A stretch of 9,219 nucleotides of DNA, from assembly GCA_029820875.1 (NCBI GenBank), contig JALGUK010000210.1:1-9219 (forward strand). Reading direction: 5' to 3'. The notes beneath the pieces were generated by a model that did not search any database, was not told where the DNA came from, and was given only the letters and a program-made list of their open reading frames with translations. Position numbers and translations under genes: made by a program. This DNA comes from Candidatus Zipacnadia bacterium (GTDB lineage: Bacteria > Armatimonadota > UBA5377 > JALGUK01). Positions 1 to 7,291 of the stretch are shown piece after piece. Positions within the stretch are counted from its first letter, which is position 1, and each line of letters begins with the position of its first letter.

Positions 1-1
1 C

Positions 2-668
2 CAGGACTTGCTCTATCAGACCCTTCGCGTCCCAGGTTCTGTGGTCGCTGAAGGTGCCGAAATCCCTACCGGCATTCAGGTCGGCCTGGGCGTCCGCACC
101 GCAGCGACGCAGAAGATGTTCGAACAGGGTGATTTCCAGCAGACCGAAGCCCCTCTTGACCTCGTCATCGAGGGCAACGGTTTCTTTCAGATTCTTCGCC
201 CCGATGGGAGTATCGCCTATACCCGCGCTGGCTCATTCAAGCTCGACGGCAACGGCACAATCGTAACGTCCGACGGCTACGCCCTCGAGCCATCCATAGT
301 CGTCCCGTCGGACGCGGTCAGCATCTCCGTCGGCACCGACGGAACCGTATCCTGCTACCTCGCTGGCGAGACGGACCCCCAAAGTGTTGGGTAAGATTCA
401 GCTCGCCAAGTTTGCCAATCCCGCCGGCCTATTGAGCGTCGGCCGTGGTCTCTATGAGGCATCCGCTGCATCCGGGGAGCCTATCACCGGCACCCCCGGC
501 CTCGACGGCTTCGGTACCATCTCCCAGGGGTATCTTGAAATGTCCAACGTGAAGGTCGTCGAGGAAATGGTCAACATGATTGTCGCCCAGCGCGCCTACG
601 AGGCTAATTCCAAGGCCATCCAAATCGCTGATGATATGCTCCAGAGCGCCAATAACATTCGCCGATAG
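2..668 (+). CDS. flgG: Flagellar distal rod protein FlgG, 5' partial, frameshifted
   Basis: FlgG forms the distal rod of the flagellar basal body, between proximal rod and hook, inside the P and L rings. The gene is open at the left edge, and roughly the first 40 of about 260 residues lie outside the window. The visible protein carries FlgG hallmarks: [11 protein letters not shown] at the edge, [34 protein letters not shown], and at the C-terminus [20 protein letters not shown] followed by the [11 protein letters not shown] helix and a final NNIRR. The reading frame breaks once. The first frame stops at TAA 392-394, while the conserved continuation [14 protein letters not shown] is in the next frame. 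Removing one G from the GGG at 389-391 gives the family sequence QSVGKIQL. Removing one C from the C run at 376-380 would also restore the frame but fits the family less well. Identity is certain. Whether the break is a real mutation or a sequencing or assembly error cannot be told here. Confidence 0.95.
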
Positions 669-696
669 TTCTGTTTACCGACACCGCTTGTGCAAA

Positions 697-704
697 GCGG
701 AGGC
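697..704 (+). promoter_or_regulatory. Ribosome binding site of flgA
   Basis: GCGGAGGC lies 10 bases ahead of ATG 714 and 7 bases ahead of an in-frame GTG at 711. It excludes the longer reading that begins at GTG 690, upstream of the site. It supports a start at 711 or 714, directly before the hydrophobic signal sequence. Confidence 0.6.
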
Positions 705-713
705 GATGTAGTG

Positions 714-1466
714 ATGCCTCTCCGCTATTTGATGATATCGCTCGCCGTGGTGCTGGCGCAAACCGCGCCCTCGCCCAGCCCTCGGATTGTCCTCCGTCAG
801 GAGGTCCAGGTCGCCTCATCCGATGTCCGCCTCGCCGACATCGCAGAAATCACAGCCGCCCCCAAAGCAGCCGATGCCATCGGCGCTGTTGTGATTGGCC
901 CCGCGCCCCTCCCGGGCCTGTCCCGTTCGATTCGTCTCGGCTATATCAAGGTCCGCCTACGCCAGAACGGCCTCGACCCGGATAACATGGCCTTCGGCGA
1001 TGTCCGTGAGGTAATCGTGCGCCGGACCGACTTCATACCGCCCGTGCAATCCCTTCACGCCGCCGATGACAACGGCCGCAAAGATGAAACTACGATTCGC
1101 GCCGCCCGTCGAATCCCCCGCGGCCACATTATCACGCCGGAGGACCTCGACGCGCCCGCCCCAATGCAAATCCAGCAATTTCTCGGCTTGCGTGCCAGGC
1201 GTTTTATCGAAAATGGCAGTCCAGTCACTTCGGCAATGCTTGAGCCTGTCCCTGCCGTTGAACGCGGCGACCTTGTCACCCTCACATTCGAGATGGGAGC
1301 CGTCCGCATCAAGGCATTGGCCGAGGTGCGCGCCCCGGCATCGGTCGGCGCGCTCACCAAAGTTCGGATTCTCCAGACAAACAAACTCCTGGACGCCAAG
1401 GTGCTCGATAGTCACAACGTTTTGCTGCCTTGTCCTAATTCCGCCGATGAGTCCTACGCGCGATAA
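714..1466 (+). CDS. flgA: Flagellar P-ring assembly chaperone FlgA
   Basis: FlgA is a periplasmic chaperone that helps FlgI assemble into the P ring. From ATG 714 the protein has 250 residues; GTG 711 is an equally possible start. The N-terminus MPLRYLMISLAVVLAQTAPS looks like a Sec signal peptide. A variable N-terminal domain follows, including VRLADIAEI. From about residue 127 comes an SAF-type domain beginning AARRIPRGHIITPEDLD, and the C-terminal half contains VERGDLVTLTFEMGAVRIKA and VRILQTNKLLDAKVLDS, typical of the FlgA C-terminal domain. The position between flgG and flgH and the length both match the family. The start codon is the only uncertainty. Confidence 0.92.
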   Translation: MPLRYLMISLAVVLAQTAPSPSPRIVLRQEVQVASSDVRLADIAEITAAPKAADAIGAVVIGPAPLPGLSRSIRLGYIKVRLRQNGLDPDNMAFGDVREVIVRRTDFIPPVQSLHAADDNGRKDETTIRAARRIPRGHIITPEDLDAPAPMQIQQFLGLRARRFIENGSPVTSAMLEPVPAVERGDLVTLTFEMGAVRIKALAEVRAPASVGALTKVRILQTNKLLDAKVLDSHNVLLPCPNSADESYAR

Positions 1467-1503
1467 CTGCTGTATGCGCTTGTCCATGTATTCTGCCTTA
1501 ATT

Positions 1504-1512
1504 GGAGTGAGC
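1504..1512 (+). promoter_or_regulatory. Ribosome binding site of flgH (GGAGTGAGC)
   Basis: GGAGTGAGC lies four bases before the TTG start of flgH, with GGAG nine bases from the start. It is the main support for using a TTG codon here. The identical nine bases with identical spacing precede flgJ at 3257-3265. Confidence 0.6.
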
Positions 1513-1516
1513 GACA

Positions 1517-2092
1517 TTGCGAACGGCTATCGTAACCATTGTTGCAGCGCTGCTTACTGTATCTTCCGTCTGTGCCGACTCTCTTTGGTCCCCGCGCAGC
1601 CGGTTCGCGTCCCTTTTCGCGGACCACAAGGCAAGCCGCATCGGAGACATCATTACTATTATCATCTCCGAGTCCACACAGGCATCCCATGTCGCTACAG
1701 TTGACCACCAGCATGAGGCGGATACGCAGGTCGGCCCGGGTAAGGGCTTTCTTGACTTCATCAACCTCGTCGGCTGGGGCGGACAGAGCAAGTCCGGCGC
1801 CCAAGGCGCAAGTACTCGCCAAGGCTCTCTCGTTGCCCGTGTTACCGCCCGCGTTGTTGGAATCACTCCCAGCGGGAACCTCCTTCTCGAGGGGAAACGC
1901 ACAGTTAAGGTCAACGAAGACATCCAGCAGATTACCATTACCGGGGAGGTTCGCCCGCGGGACGTCGCCCCCGACAATACAGTCCCATCCCGATATGTGG
2001 CCAATGCGAAAATTGAATACAGCGGTACTGAGCCTGAGCACCCGACCCGCCATACCGGGATTATAATGAAGATATTGAACTTCCTCTTCTAA
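1517..2092 (+). CDS. flgH: Flagellar L-ring protein FlgH
   Basis: FlgH builds the L ring, the outer-membrane bushing around the flagellar rod. The protein has 191 residues, shorter than the enterobacterial form of about 230. The start is TTG 1517, chosen because of the Shine-Dalgarno site at 1504 and because a signal peptide follows directly. Family signatures are DSLWSPRSRFASLFADHKA, RIGDIITIIISES, then GSLVARVTARVVGITPSGNL, LLLEGKRTVKVNEDIQQITI, TGEVRPRDVAPDNTVPSRYV and ANAKIEYSGTE, with a short C-terminus IMKILNFLF. The signal region reads LLTVSSVCAD, with a single Cys at residue 19. Val precedes it, so this is not a canonical lipobox; VCA|D looks more like a signal peptidase I site. FlgH is normally a lipoprotein, so the membrane anchor may differ. 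It lies ten bases upstream of flgI. Confidence 0.95.
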   Translation: MRTAIVTIVAALLTVSSVCADSLWSPRSRFASLFADHKASRIGDIITIIISESTQASHVATVDHQHEADTQVGPGKGFLDFINLVGWGGQSKSGAQGASTRQGSLVARVTARVVGITPSGNLLLEGKRTVKVNEDIQQITITGEVRPRDVAPDNTVPSRYVANAKIEYSGTEPEHPTRHTGIIMKILNFLF

Positions 2093-2102
2093 GGACAATG
2101 CC

Positions 2103-3236
2103 ATGCTGATTCCACGCCGAATACTTCTCAAAGAGAATTTCATCCTTCGCGGGCTTCTCCCGCTCGTTGTCGCCGCAATGCTGGCATCGCCGACCTCGGC
2201 TGAAACGCGCATCAAGGACATTGCCACACTCAGCGGCACCGGCTCGCACCAGTTGATTGGCTACGGTCTGGTTGTAGGCCTTGAAGGGACCGGCGACAGC
2301 ACCCGCTCCATCTTTACTGCCCAGTCGGTCGCTAACATGCTCGAACAATTCGGCGTTACGGTCCTCCCGCAGCAGGTCCAGGTCAAAAACGTCGCAGCAG
2401 TGATTGTCACCGCTGCTTTGCCCGCATTTGCCGACGTCGGCTTTCGCTTCGATGTTACCGTCTCGTCCCTGGGTGACGCTAAAAGCCTCCAGGGCGGCAC
2501 CCTTCTGATGACGCCGCTGCAGGGAGCCGACGGTGAGGTCCACGCCGTTGCCCAGGGCCCCATCTCCATTGGTGGATTCCAGGTCGCCGCTGGCGGTCAG
2601 AAGGCGCAGAAGAACCATGTCGCCGTCGGTAGGGTCCCCGGGGGGGCTTCTGTCGTCCAGCCGGTCGTCGAGCCTGGCCCGGGCCGCGAGCAGATCTCCA
2701 TTTTTCTTAACCGTCCGGATTTCACAACTGCCTGCCGCATCGCCGAAAGCATCAATAAGCATATCGGCGAGGGCATCGCCCATGCACGTAATGCCGCTAA
2801 CGTTGAGGTCGCGGCCCCTGAAACTTTCCGGGACAACGTCGTTGAATTCATCAGCACGATTGAAGCCCTTCCGGTACTCCCGGATGCCGCTGCTAAAGTC
2901 GTGATTAACGAACGCACCGGCACCGTTGTTATCGGCCGGAACGTGCGCGTCTTGCCGGTTGCTGTCTCACACGGAAGCCTTTCGGTGGAAATTCGCTCGC
3001 AGACTACGGTCTCGCAGCCGCCGCCTCTATCGTCTGGCGCCACGGTCGTCGTTCCCCAGACTTCGGTGGGTGTGGAGGAACAACGGGACCGCCTGATTGC
3101 TATTCCTGAACAGAACACTATCGAGGATGTTGTCCGCGCCTTGAATATTCTGGGTGTCACCCCTCGCGATCTGATTGCAATCCTGCAGGCCCTCCGCGCT
3201 GCCAATGCACTTCAGGCCGAGCTTGAAATCTTATAA
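2103..3236 (+). CDS. flgI: Flagellar P-ring protein FlgI
   Basis: FlgI forms the P ring in the periplasm at the peptidoglycan layer. The protein has 377 residues, close to the usual 365-380. AAGGA at 2091-2095 sits seven bases before ATG 2103. The signal peptide has a rather long basic n-region (RRILLKENFILR), then a hydrophobic core LLPLVVAAMLA and a likely cleavage at TSA|E, residue 33. The mature start RIKDIATLSGTGSHQLIGYG is nearly invariant in the family. Further signatures are GLEGTGDS, MLEQFGVTV, VSSLGDAKSLQGGTLLMTPL, VGRVPGGASV, NVRVLPVAVSHGSLSVEI and the C-terminus LNILGVTPRDLIAILQALRA with ALQAELEI. The reading frame is intact, even across a G7 run at 2640-2646. Confidence 0.97.
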   Translation: MLIPRRILLKENFILRGLLPLVVAAMLASPTSAETRIKDIATLSGTGSHQLIGYGLVVGLEGTGDSTRSIFTAQSVANMLEQFGVTVLPQQVQVKNVAAVIVTAALPAFADVGFRFDVTVSSLGDAKSLQGGTLLMTPLQGADGEVHAVAQGPISIGGFQVAAGGQKAQKNHVAVGRVPGGASVVQPVVEPGPGREQISIFLNRPDFTTACRIAESINKHIGEGIAHARNAANVEVAAPETFRDNVVEFISTIEALPVLPDAAAKVVINERTGTVVIGRNVRVLPVAVSHGSLSVEIRSQTTVSQPPPLSSGATVVVPQTSVGVEEQRDRLIAIPEQNTIEDVVRALNILGVTPRDLIAILQALRAANALQAELEIL

Positions 3237-3256
3237 AACATGGGGGCACATGGGTC

Positions 3257-3265
3257 GGAGTGAGC
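3257..3265 (+). promoter_or_regulatory. Ribosome binding site of flgJ (GGAGTGAGC)
   Basis: GGAGTGAGC lies four bases before ATG 3270. Sequence and spacing are the same as ahead of flgH. Weaker relatives occur ahead of flgM (GGTTTGAGC, 3729) and flgK (TTAGTGAGC, 4487). Confidence 0.6.
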
Positions 3266-3269
3266 AGAA

Positions 3270-3686
3270 ATGCCGATACCGCCGCTTACTATTGCATTCA
3301 AAGATGACAACTCGCTTCGCCAAGGCATACCGCTACATGCTCCTGAAACTCTCGGGAAGGATGGAGCAGAAGTAAACTCCAAGGATAAGGACCTGCTATC
3401 GGCTTGCCGGGACTTTGAAGCTATTTTCCTTGCTCAGCTCATGGCGCAGATGCGCAAGACGGTTCCGAAGGGCGGGATTCTTCCCCACGACACAGCAGAA
3501 AGTATTTTTCAAGCTCAACTTGACGCCCAGATATGCCGAAATATATCTCGGAAAGGTTCCCTGGGGCTTGCTGCATTGCTTTACAGGTCCATCTCGCAGC
3601 AACCTATTCGCAATTCTATCCGCAGCAAAGCTCACGTCAGAACACTGCTCCCACCCTGCGCTTGCGGCGGCGCCCCGCCCTCATAA
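3270..3686 (+). CDS. flgJ: FlgJ-type rod-binding protein (no muramidase domain)
   Basis: This small protein of 138 residues corresponds to the N-terminal rod-binding domain of FlgJ, which caps or scaffolds the growing rod. The core is at residues 44-105: SACRDFEAIFLAQLMAQMRK, then GGILPHDTAESIFQAQLDAQ, then ISRKGSLGLAALLY. The peptidoglycan-hydrolysing domain of enterobacterial FlgJ is absent, as in many non-gammaproteobacterial systems, so the muramidase must be encoded elsewhere if one is used. The last 30 residues form a basic, then Cys/Pro-rich tail (TLLPPCACGGAPPS) that is not typical of the family. The start at ATG 3270 is set by GGAG at 3257-3260. It lies between flgI and flgM in the operon. 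Confidence 0.88.
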   Translation: MPIPPLTIAFKDDNSLRQGIPLHAPETLGKDGAEVNSKDKDLLSACRDFEAIFLAQLMAQMRKTVPKGGILPHDTAESIFQAQLDAQICRNISRKGSLGLAALLYRSISQQPIRNSIRSKAHVRTLLPPCACGGAPPS

Positions 3687-3688
3687 TT

Positions 3689-3706
3689 CCCGGCTGATTG
3701 GCCGGG
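3689..3706 (+). other. Hairpin between flgJ and flgM
   Basis: CCCGGC (3689-3694) and GCCGGG (3701-3706) form a perfect 6-bp inverted repeat around a 6-base loop, three bases after the flgJ stop codon. The only T run (TTTT, 3714-3717) comes seven bases later with GC-rich DNA between, so it is not a good intrinsic terminator. It could be an attenuator or an mRNA-processing or stability element, or chance in GC-rich DNA. Confidence 0.35.
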
Positions 3707-3740
3707 CGCGAGGTTTTCGTCGCAGAAAGGTTTGAGCAGA

Positions 3741-4049
3741 ATGCGCATCTCAGGCACCCGCGTGGACCGAACACTCCGGCAGCAGGCGCAACCTGTCAAT
3801 CCTGTCTCTCGCTCCGCACATTCCGAGAAAACCAGAGCACGCGGTGTTCGTGCCTATGAGATTACTCTTTCTACCACCGCTCTCGAAGTAGCGGAGGCGC
3901 ATCGCGCGGCGACCCAGCCGTCTGCGATGCGTGCCGAAAAGGTAGCTGCAATCCGCAATGCGATTTCTCGGGGCGTTTACGTCCCCGACAGCCGCGACAT
4001 TGCGCAGAAGATTATGGAAGCCATCGGCTTGGCGCCTCACTCGCTTTGA
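3741..4049 (+). CDS. flgM: Anti-sigma-28 factor FlgM
   Basis: FlgM binds and inhibits the flagellar sigma factor FliA until hook completion, when it is exported through the flagellar secretion system. The protein has 102 residues. The first 35 or so are basic and low in structure (MRISGTRVDRTLRQQAQP). The conserved sigma-binding part is the C-terminal half: YEITLSTTALEVAEAHRAA, then MRAEKVAAIRNAISRGVYV and DSRDIAQKIMEAIG at residues 62-95. ATG 3741 is preferred over an in-frame TTG at 3732 because AGAAAGG (3724-3730) is ten bases ahead of the ATG but only one base from the TTG. Its place ahead of flgN-flgK-flgL is the usual one. Confidence 0.9.
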   Translation: MRISGTRVDRTLRQQAQPVNPVSRSAHSEKTRARGVRAYEITLSTTALEVAEAHRAATQPSAMRAEKVAAIRNAISRGVYVPDSRDIAQKIMEAIGLAPHSL

Positions 4050-4079
4050 GTTGCTCTCCGCTGTTTCCCCTCGTATTGA

Positions 4080-4086
4080 GAGGAGA
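4080..4086 (+). promoter_or_regulatory. Ribosome binding site of flgN
   Basis: GAGGAGA within GAGAGGAGATT lies about eight bases ahead of ATG 4094. It decides for this start over a GTG-type start near 4046 that would overlap flgM. Confidence 0.55.
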
Positions 4087-4093
4087 TTCGACT

Positions 4094-4447
4094 ATGCAGC
4101 AACTGGCACTTCGACTTCTCATACAAAAGCAGCGTGAAGCTCTGCTTGCACGGGATGCCCCTTCCGTGCTCCATACATGCTCAGAAGTGGAATCCATTCT
4201 GCAGGACCTTGACCGCGTCGCTGCTGTGCATGACTCGATTGAAGCTCAGGCCTTCACAGTATCCGGCAAGCGCTCCATGTCAGCCGATGTTTTGACGGAT
4301 TTCCTGCCTGAACCGGAGCAAAAGCGATGGCGCCGACTCATCCGCGAAATCGCCGCCACTGCTCGCCGCGTTCAGGCCGCCAATCAGTTCAATCAGCAGC
4401 TTGTTATGGATGCCATCGCATACCGATCCCGTCTCGCACCCGCGTGA
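4094..4447 (+). CDS. flgN: FlgN-like flagellar export chaperone
   Basis: FlgN is a cytoplasmic chaperone that binds the C-termini of the hook-filament junction proteins FlgK and FlgL before export. The protein has 117 residues and is predicted to be almost wholly helical: MQQLALRLLIQKQREALLAR, then SEVESILQDLD, then WRRLIREIAATARRVQAANQ. It has heptad-like spacing and a final FNQQLVMDAIAY helix, like the FlgN fold. The N-terminal Leu/Gln-rich helix and the helix ending NQFNQQLV resemble FlgN family members. The primary sequence is weakly conserved in this family, so the call rests mainly on size, helix pattern and position directly upstream of flgK-flgL. AGGAG at 4081-4085 sets the start. Confidence 0.75.
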   Translation: MQQLALRLLIQKQREALLARDAPSVLHTCSEVESILQDLDRVAAVHDSIEAQAFTVSGKRSMSADVLTDFLPEPEQKRWRRLIREIAATARRVQAANQFNQQLVMDAIAYRSRLAPA

Positions 4448-4505
4448 CAAACGCGCACCCATTCCCGCGTTTCTGAGTCAATCCGCTTAGTGAGCGACCG
4501 CAATC

Positions 4506-5826
4506 ATGGCTTTTCTCGGTTTGGACATCGCGAAAAATGCGCTCCTTGCCCAGCGTGCCGCGCTGAACATAACCGGCCACAACATCGCCAATGCGGAAAC
4601 TCCCGGTTACGTCCGTCAGCGGGCGGTCCTCTCCCCCATCGCTGGCCCCGACGGTTCCCACCCTGTACCCGAATACGGCATAGGTGGCGGTGTTGCCGTC
4701 GCCGCTGTTACACGCATCCAGAGCCGGTTTCTCCAGGCCCGTCTCGACCACGCACTTGGCGAACTCGGGGCCAACCGTAGCCTCAGCCAAGGGCTTGACG
4801 AAGTCCAGAGCCTTTTCTTGGACTTGACTAATCAGGGTGTCGCGGACAACCTTGCCGCATTCTTTAACGCTTGGGAAGACCTTTCAGTCAATCCCGAGAG
4901 CCAGCCGTTGCGCCTTGCTGTCCGCGAGACCGGCAACACCCTCACAGGCGGTATCAGGGCCATTTACCGCGAGCTTCAGAACCAGCGCCCGGCCCTCGAC
5001 CAGGTCCTGCAGACCTCGGTAGCACGCATCAACGACATCACCGCTGAGATCGCCGCCCTCAACCATCGAATCGTCAGCAACGCCGCTTGTGATGACCAAG
5101 GCAACCCCACCGGGGCCTTGCCTAACGACCTGCTGAACCGTCTGGACGTACTCATCGAAGAGCTTTCGACTATTATCGGCGCCACTTCCGTGCAACAAGC
5201 CAACGGCACTTGCGACGTCTTGCTCGGCGGCATTCATCTCGTGCAGGGCGCTCATGCCCGTCAGATTAATACCGAGCCTGACCCGTCTAATGCCAATCTC
5301 TCCTTCCGGTGGCGAAGTTGCCGGGCTCCTCATAGTCCGCGATCAGTACATCCCAAGCTACATGGCCGCCCTGGACATTCTTGCGACCACCCTGGCGACT
5401 CAGTTCAACGCGGTCCACACCATTGGTTTCGGCATTGACGGCTCTACCGGCACCGACTTCTTCACCGCCACCGGCGCCGCCGATATCCGTGTCTCCGATG
5501 CCGTCGCTACAAACCTGGACGTCATCGCCGCATCCGAGACCGACGCGGTCGGCGACGGCAATCATGCAGTCACTCTGTCCCGTATGCGCGATGCGTTGTT
5601 GCTCTCCGGGCGCGTCGGCCTCGACGGGAAGCTTGCCGGTGAAGCCTTAGAGCGCCAGGACGCCCTTTCCTCGGATATTCGTGCCCGCCGCGACAGCGTC
5701 TCCGGCGTTTCACTCGACGAAGAGGCCATCAACCTCCTCCGATTTCAGGAGGCCCACAACGCCGCCGCACGCCTGGCCACCACGGTTGACGAGATGATTC
5801 GTACAATCCTTTCGATTGCAAAATAA
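4506..5826 (+). CDS. flgK: Hook-filament junction protein FlgK (HAP1), frameshifted
   Basis: FlgK forms the first ring of the hook-filament junction and is exported by the flagellar type III system. The N-terminus MAFLGLDIAKNALLAQRAAL with NITGHNIANAETPGY (residues 21-35) is diagnostic, as is the C-terminus VSLDEEAINLLRFQEAHNAA. The middle contains GGIHLVQG and GEVAGLLIVRDQYIPSYMAA. The frame breaks near 5304: the first frame reads correctly to SNANLS and then goes wrong, ending at 5438, while the correct continuation SGGEVAGLL is in the +1 frame through 5826. Deleting one T of the TT at 5304-5305 gives NLSSGGEVAGLL and a 439-residue protein, at the short end for FlgK. The Shine-Dalgarno site is weak (AGTGAG at 4489). 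Whether the break is real or an artefact is open. Confidence 0.95.
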
Positions 5827-5887
5827 CACCGGCCCAAGGCCGACAGCGACTCCGCGCATTGTACGTCTGTTACGTTCGGGTGCTGCC

Positions 5888-6802
5888 ATGCGAATCCCAC
5901 CGGACACATCCTTGAGCATTGTTCAGAGAAACCTGGCGCTTCTCTCCCAGCGTCTCAACAAGCTCCGCTCTTCGATTGCATCGGGCCTCTCGTTGACTCG
6001 CCCGTCCGATGACCCCGCTGGCGCGGTCCGCTCTCTCTCCCTGCGTAGTTCGATAGCCCTTCTCCAAACTCGTAAAGAGACTCTCACTCATACCCGCCGC
6101 TGGTTAGCCGCCACCGATCAGGCCCTCGGTTCCATAGGCTCCGCCATCCGCGAAGCCCGCGATATCGCCGTTCAAGCAGGCAACATGCCTATCACGGATA
6201 CTGGGCCTCCCGCTCTTATCCGGCGTCTCGAAAACATTAAGACCCGGCTTCTGGAACTCGGCAATTCTCGGCTCGAAGGGCGGTATATCTTTGCAGGTAA
6301 TGCCACTCTGACCACGCCTTTCACTCTCTCAGGCGACCCCAGCGCTCCCGTCGCCTATAACGGCGACAGCGGCCTGCGTTCCGCTCCCCTCACACCCGCC
6401 ACCGATATTACTGTCAATATCCCCGGCGACATGCTTTACAACATAGGCGGGGCTGCGGACCTCTCAGAGCCCGATGTTTTCCAAGCGCTCGATACTCTGG
6501 TAGCTGCCATCCAGTCCGGTGACCAAGAGGCCGCCTCGGAACAAATTGCACGATTCGACGCGTTGCAGGAGATTGTATTGCTCTCGCGCCTCGATGTCGG
6601 AAACCGCATCCAACGGGTGGATGCTGCCTCCTCTGATCTGCTCACACTCAACACCGCCCTCAAGTCGGCGCTTGACGACACCCAGGGCGTAGATCTCTCC
6701 ACCGCTGTCACGGAGCTCCAAGCCGCTGAAGTTGCCTACCAGGCGGCATTAAATACCGCAGCCCGTATCGCTCAGTCTCCTAATCTTTTTTACTATATTT
6801 AG
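5888..6802 (+). CDS. flgL: Hook-filament junction protein FlgL (HAP3)
   Basis: FlgL forms the second junction ring between FlgK and flagellin and is homologous to the ends of flagellin. The protein has 304 residues, a usual length. The N-terminal flagellin-like region has RLNKLRSSIASGLSLTRPSD with PSDDP at residues 39-43, then WLAATDQALGSIGSAIREAR and DIAVQAG. The typical GRYIFAGNATLTTPF is at 131-145. The C-terminal helical half has DVGNRIQRVDAASSDLLTLN and ELQAAEVAYQAALNTAARIA, ending LFYYI. ATG 5888 is the first plausible in-frame start; a TTG 72 bases upstream would overlap flgK. No good Shine-Dalgarno sequence precedes it, which suggests coupling to flgK translation or SD-independent initiation. 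Confidence 0.93.
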   Translation: MRIPPDTSLSIVQRNLALLSQRLNKLRSSIASGLSLTRPSDDPAGAVRSLSLRSSIALLQTRKETLTHTRRWLAATDQALGSIGSAIREARDIAVQAGNMPITDTGPPALIRRLENIKTRLLELGNSRLEGRYIFAGNATLTTPFTLSGDPSAPVAYNGDSGLRSAPLTPATDITVNIPGDMLYNIGGAADLSEPDVFQALDTLVAAIQSGDQEAASEQIARFDALQEIVLLSRLDVGNRIQRVDAASSDLLTLNTALKSALDDTQGVDLSTAVTELQAAEVAYQAALNTAARIAQSPNLFYYI

Positions 6803-6821
6803 TTCTGTTCACCACTGACCC

Positions 6822-6828
6822 AAAGGAG
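6822..6828 (+). promoter_or_regulatory. Shine-Dalgarno-like site ahead of fliW, unusually distant
   Basis: AAAGGAG is a strong match to the Shine-Dalgarno consensus but lies 16 bases from ATG 6845, beyond the usual 5-10. No closer in-frame ATG, GTG or TTG exists. The A-rich stretch between (CAAAAACC) may be flexible, or the site may be only partly effective. Confidence 0.4.
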
Positions 6829-6844
6829 TATCCACTCAAAAACC

Positions 6845-7291
6845 ATGACCATTCAAACACAACGCTTCGGCCCGCTCGACGTCCCCGACCATCGCCTCAT
6901 AATGTTCCCCCTCGGTATTACGCCCTTCTTAAGATGCTTTTGGTATGCACTCATTGAACGCCCTGCGCAAGCTCCTTTCGCCTGGCTGCAGTCTATTGAT
7001 GAACCCGCGCTTGCATTCCTGGTCGTCCCGCCCCGCGTCTTCTTCCCGCACTACAGTCCTCGTTATTCTCCATCCGACCTCGAACCGTTGCAGCTTGCCG
7101 CCGGCGATGAAATCCTCACGCTGGTTATACTGACCCTCGATTCGGAAACGCGTATCTTCACCGCGAACCTCCTCGGTCCTATCGCCATCAACTGTCGAAC
7201 TCAGCGTGCTGTCCAGGTGGCCCTTCGTGATAGTCGCTTCACAACAAAGCACCCAATTTCGCCCCGCCTTCGTGCCCTTGCTCCGATATGA
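6845..7291 (+). CDS. fliW: Flagellar assembly factor FliW
   Basis: FliW binds flagellin and, when released from it, binds CsrA and relieves CsrA repression of flagellin translation (shown in Bacillus subtilis). The protein has 148 residues, the usual size. Visible family features are TQRFGPLDVPDHRLIMFPLG at residues 5-24, FAWLQSIDEPALAFLVV at 45-61, the FFPHYSPRYS segment, ILTLVILTLD, and TANLLGPIAINCRTQRAVQV near 107-127. The usual GIPGF motif reads GITPF here, and the following segment LRCFWYALIE is unusual in Cys/Trp content. The start fits the family, but the Shine-Dalgarno sequence is far upstream. Adjacency to csrA strongly supports the call. Confidence 0.92.
   Translation: MTIQTQRFGPLDVPDHRLIMFPLGITPFLRCFWYALIERPAQAPFAWLQSIDEPALAFLVVPPRVFFPHYSPRYSPSDLEPLQLAAGDEILTLVILTLDSETRIFTANLLGPIAINCRTQRAVQVALRDSRFTTKHPISPRLRALAPI

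Noticed and set aside
378..384. CCCAAAG in flgG as a -1 programmed frameshift heptamer
   Set aside because: It is in the wrong phase relative to the reading frame, and the needed shift is +1, not -1.
661..668. GCCGATAG resembling a sigma-28 -10 element at the end of flgG
   Set aside because: No TAAA-type -35 element lies at the required distance, and the bases are the codons of the conserved FlgG C-terminus.
1066..1704. Long open frames opposite or offset to flgA and flgH
   Set aside because: They overlap well-supported flagellar genes, show no family motifs, and are what GC-rich coding DNA produces by chance.
3443..3460. TGGCGC...GCGCA resembling a sigma-54 promoter
   Set aside because: Spacing of the GG and GC elements does not fit, and it lies inside the conserved part of flgJ.
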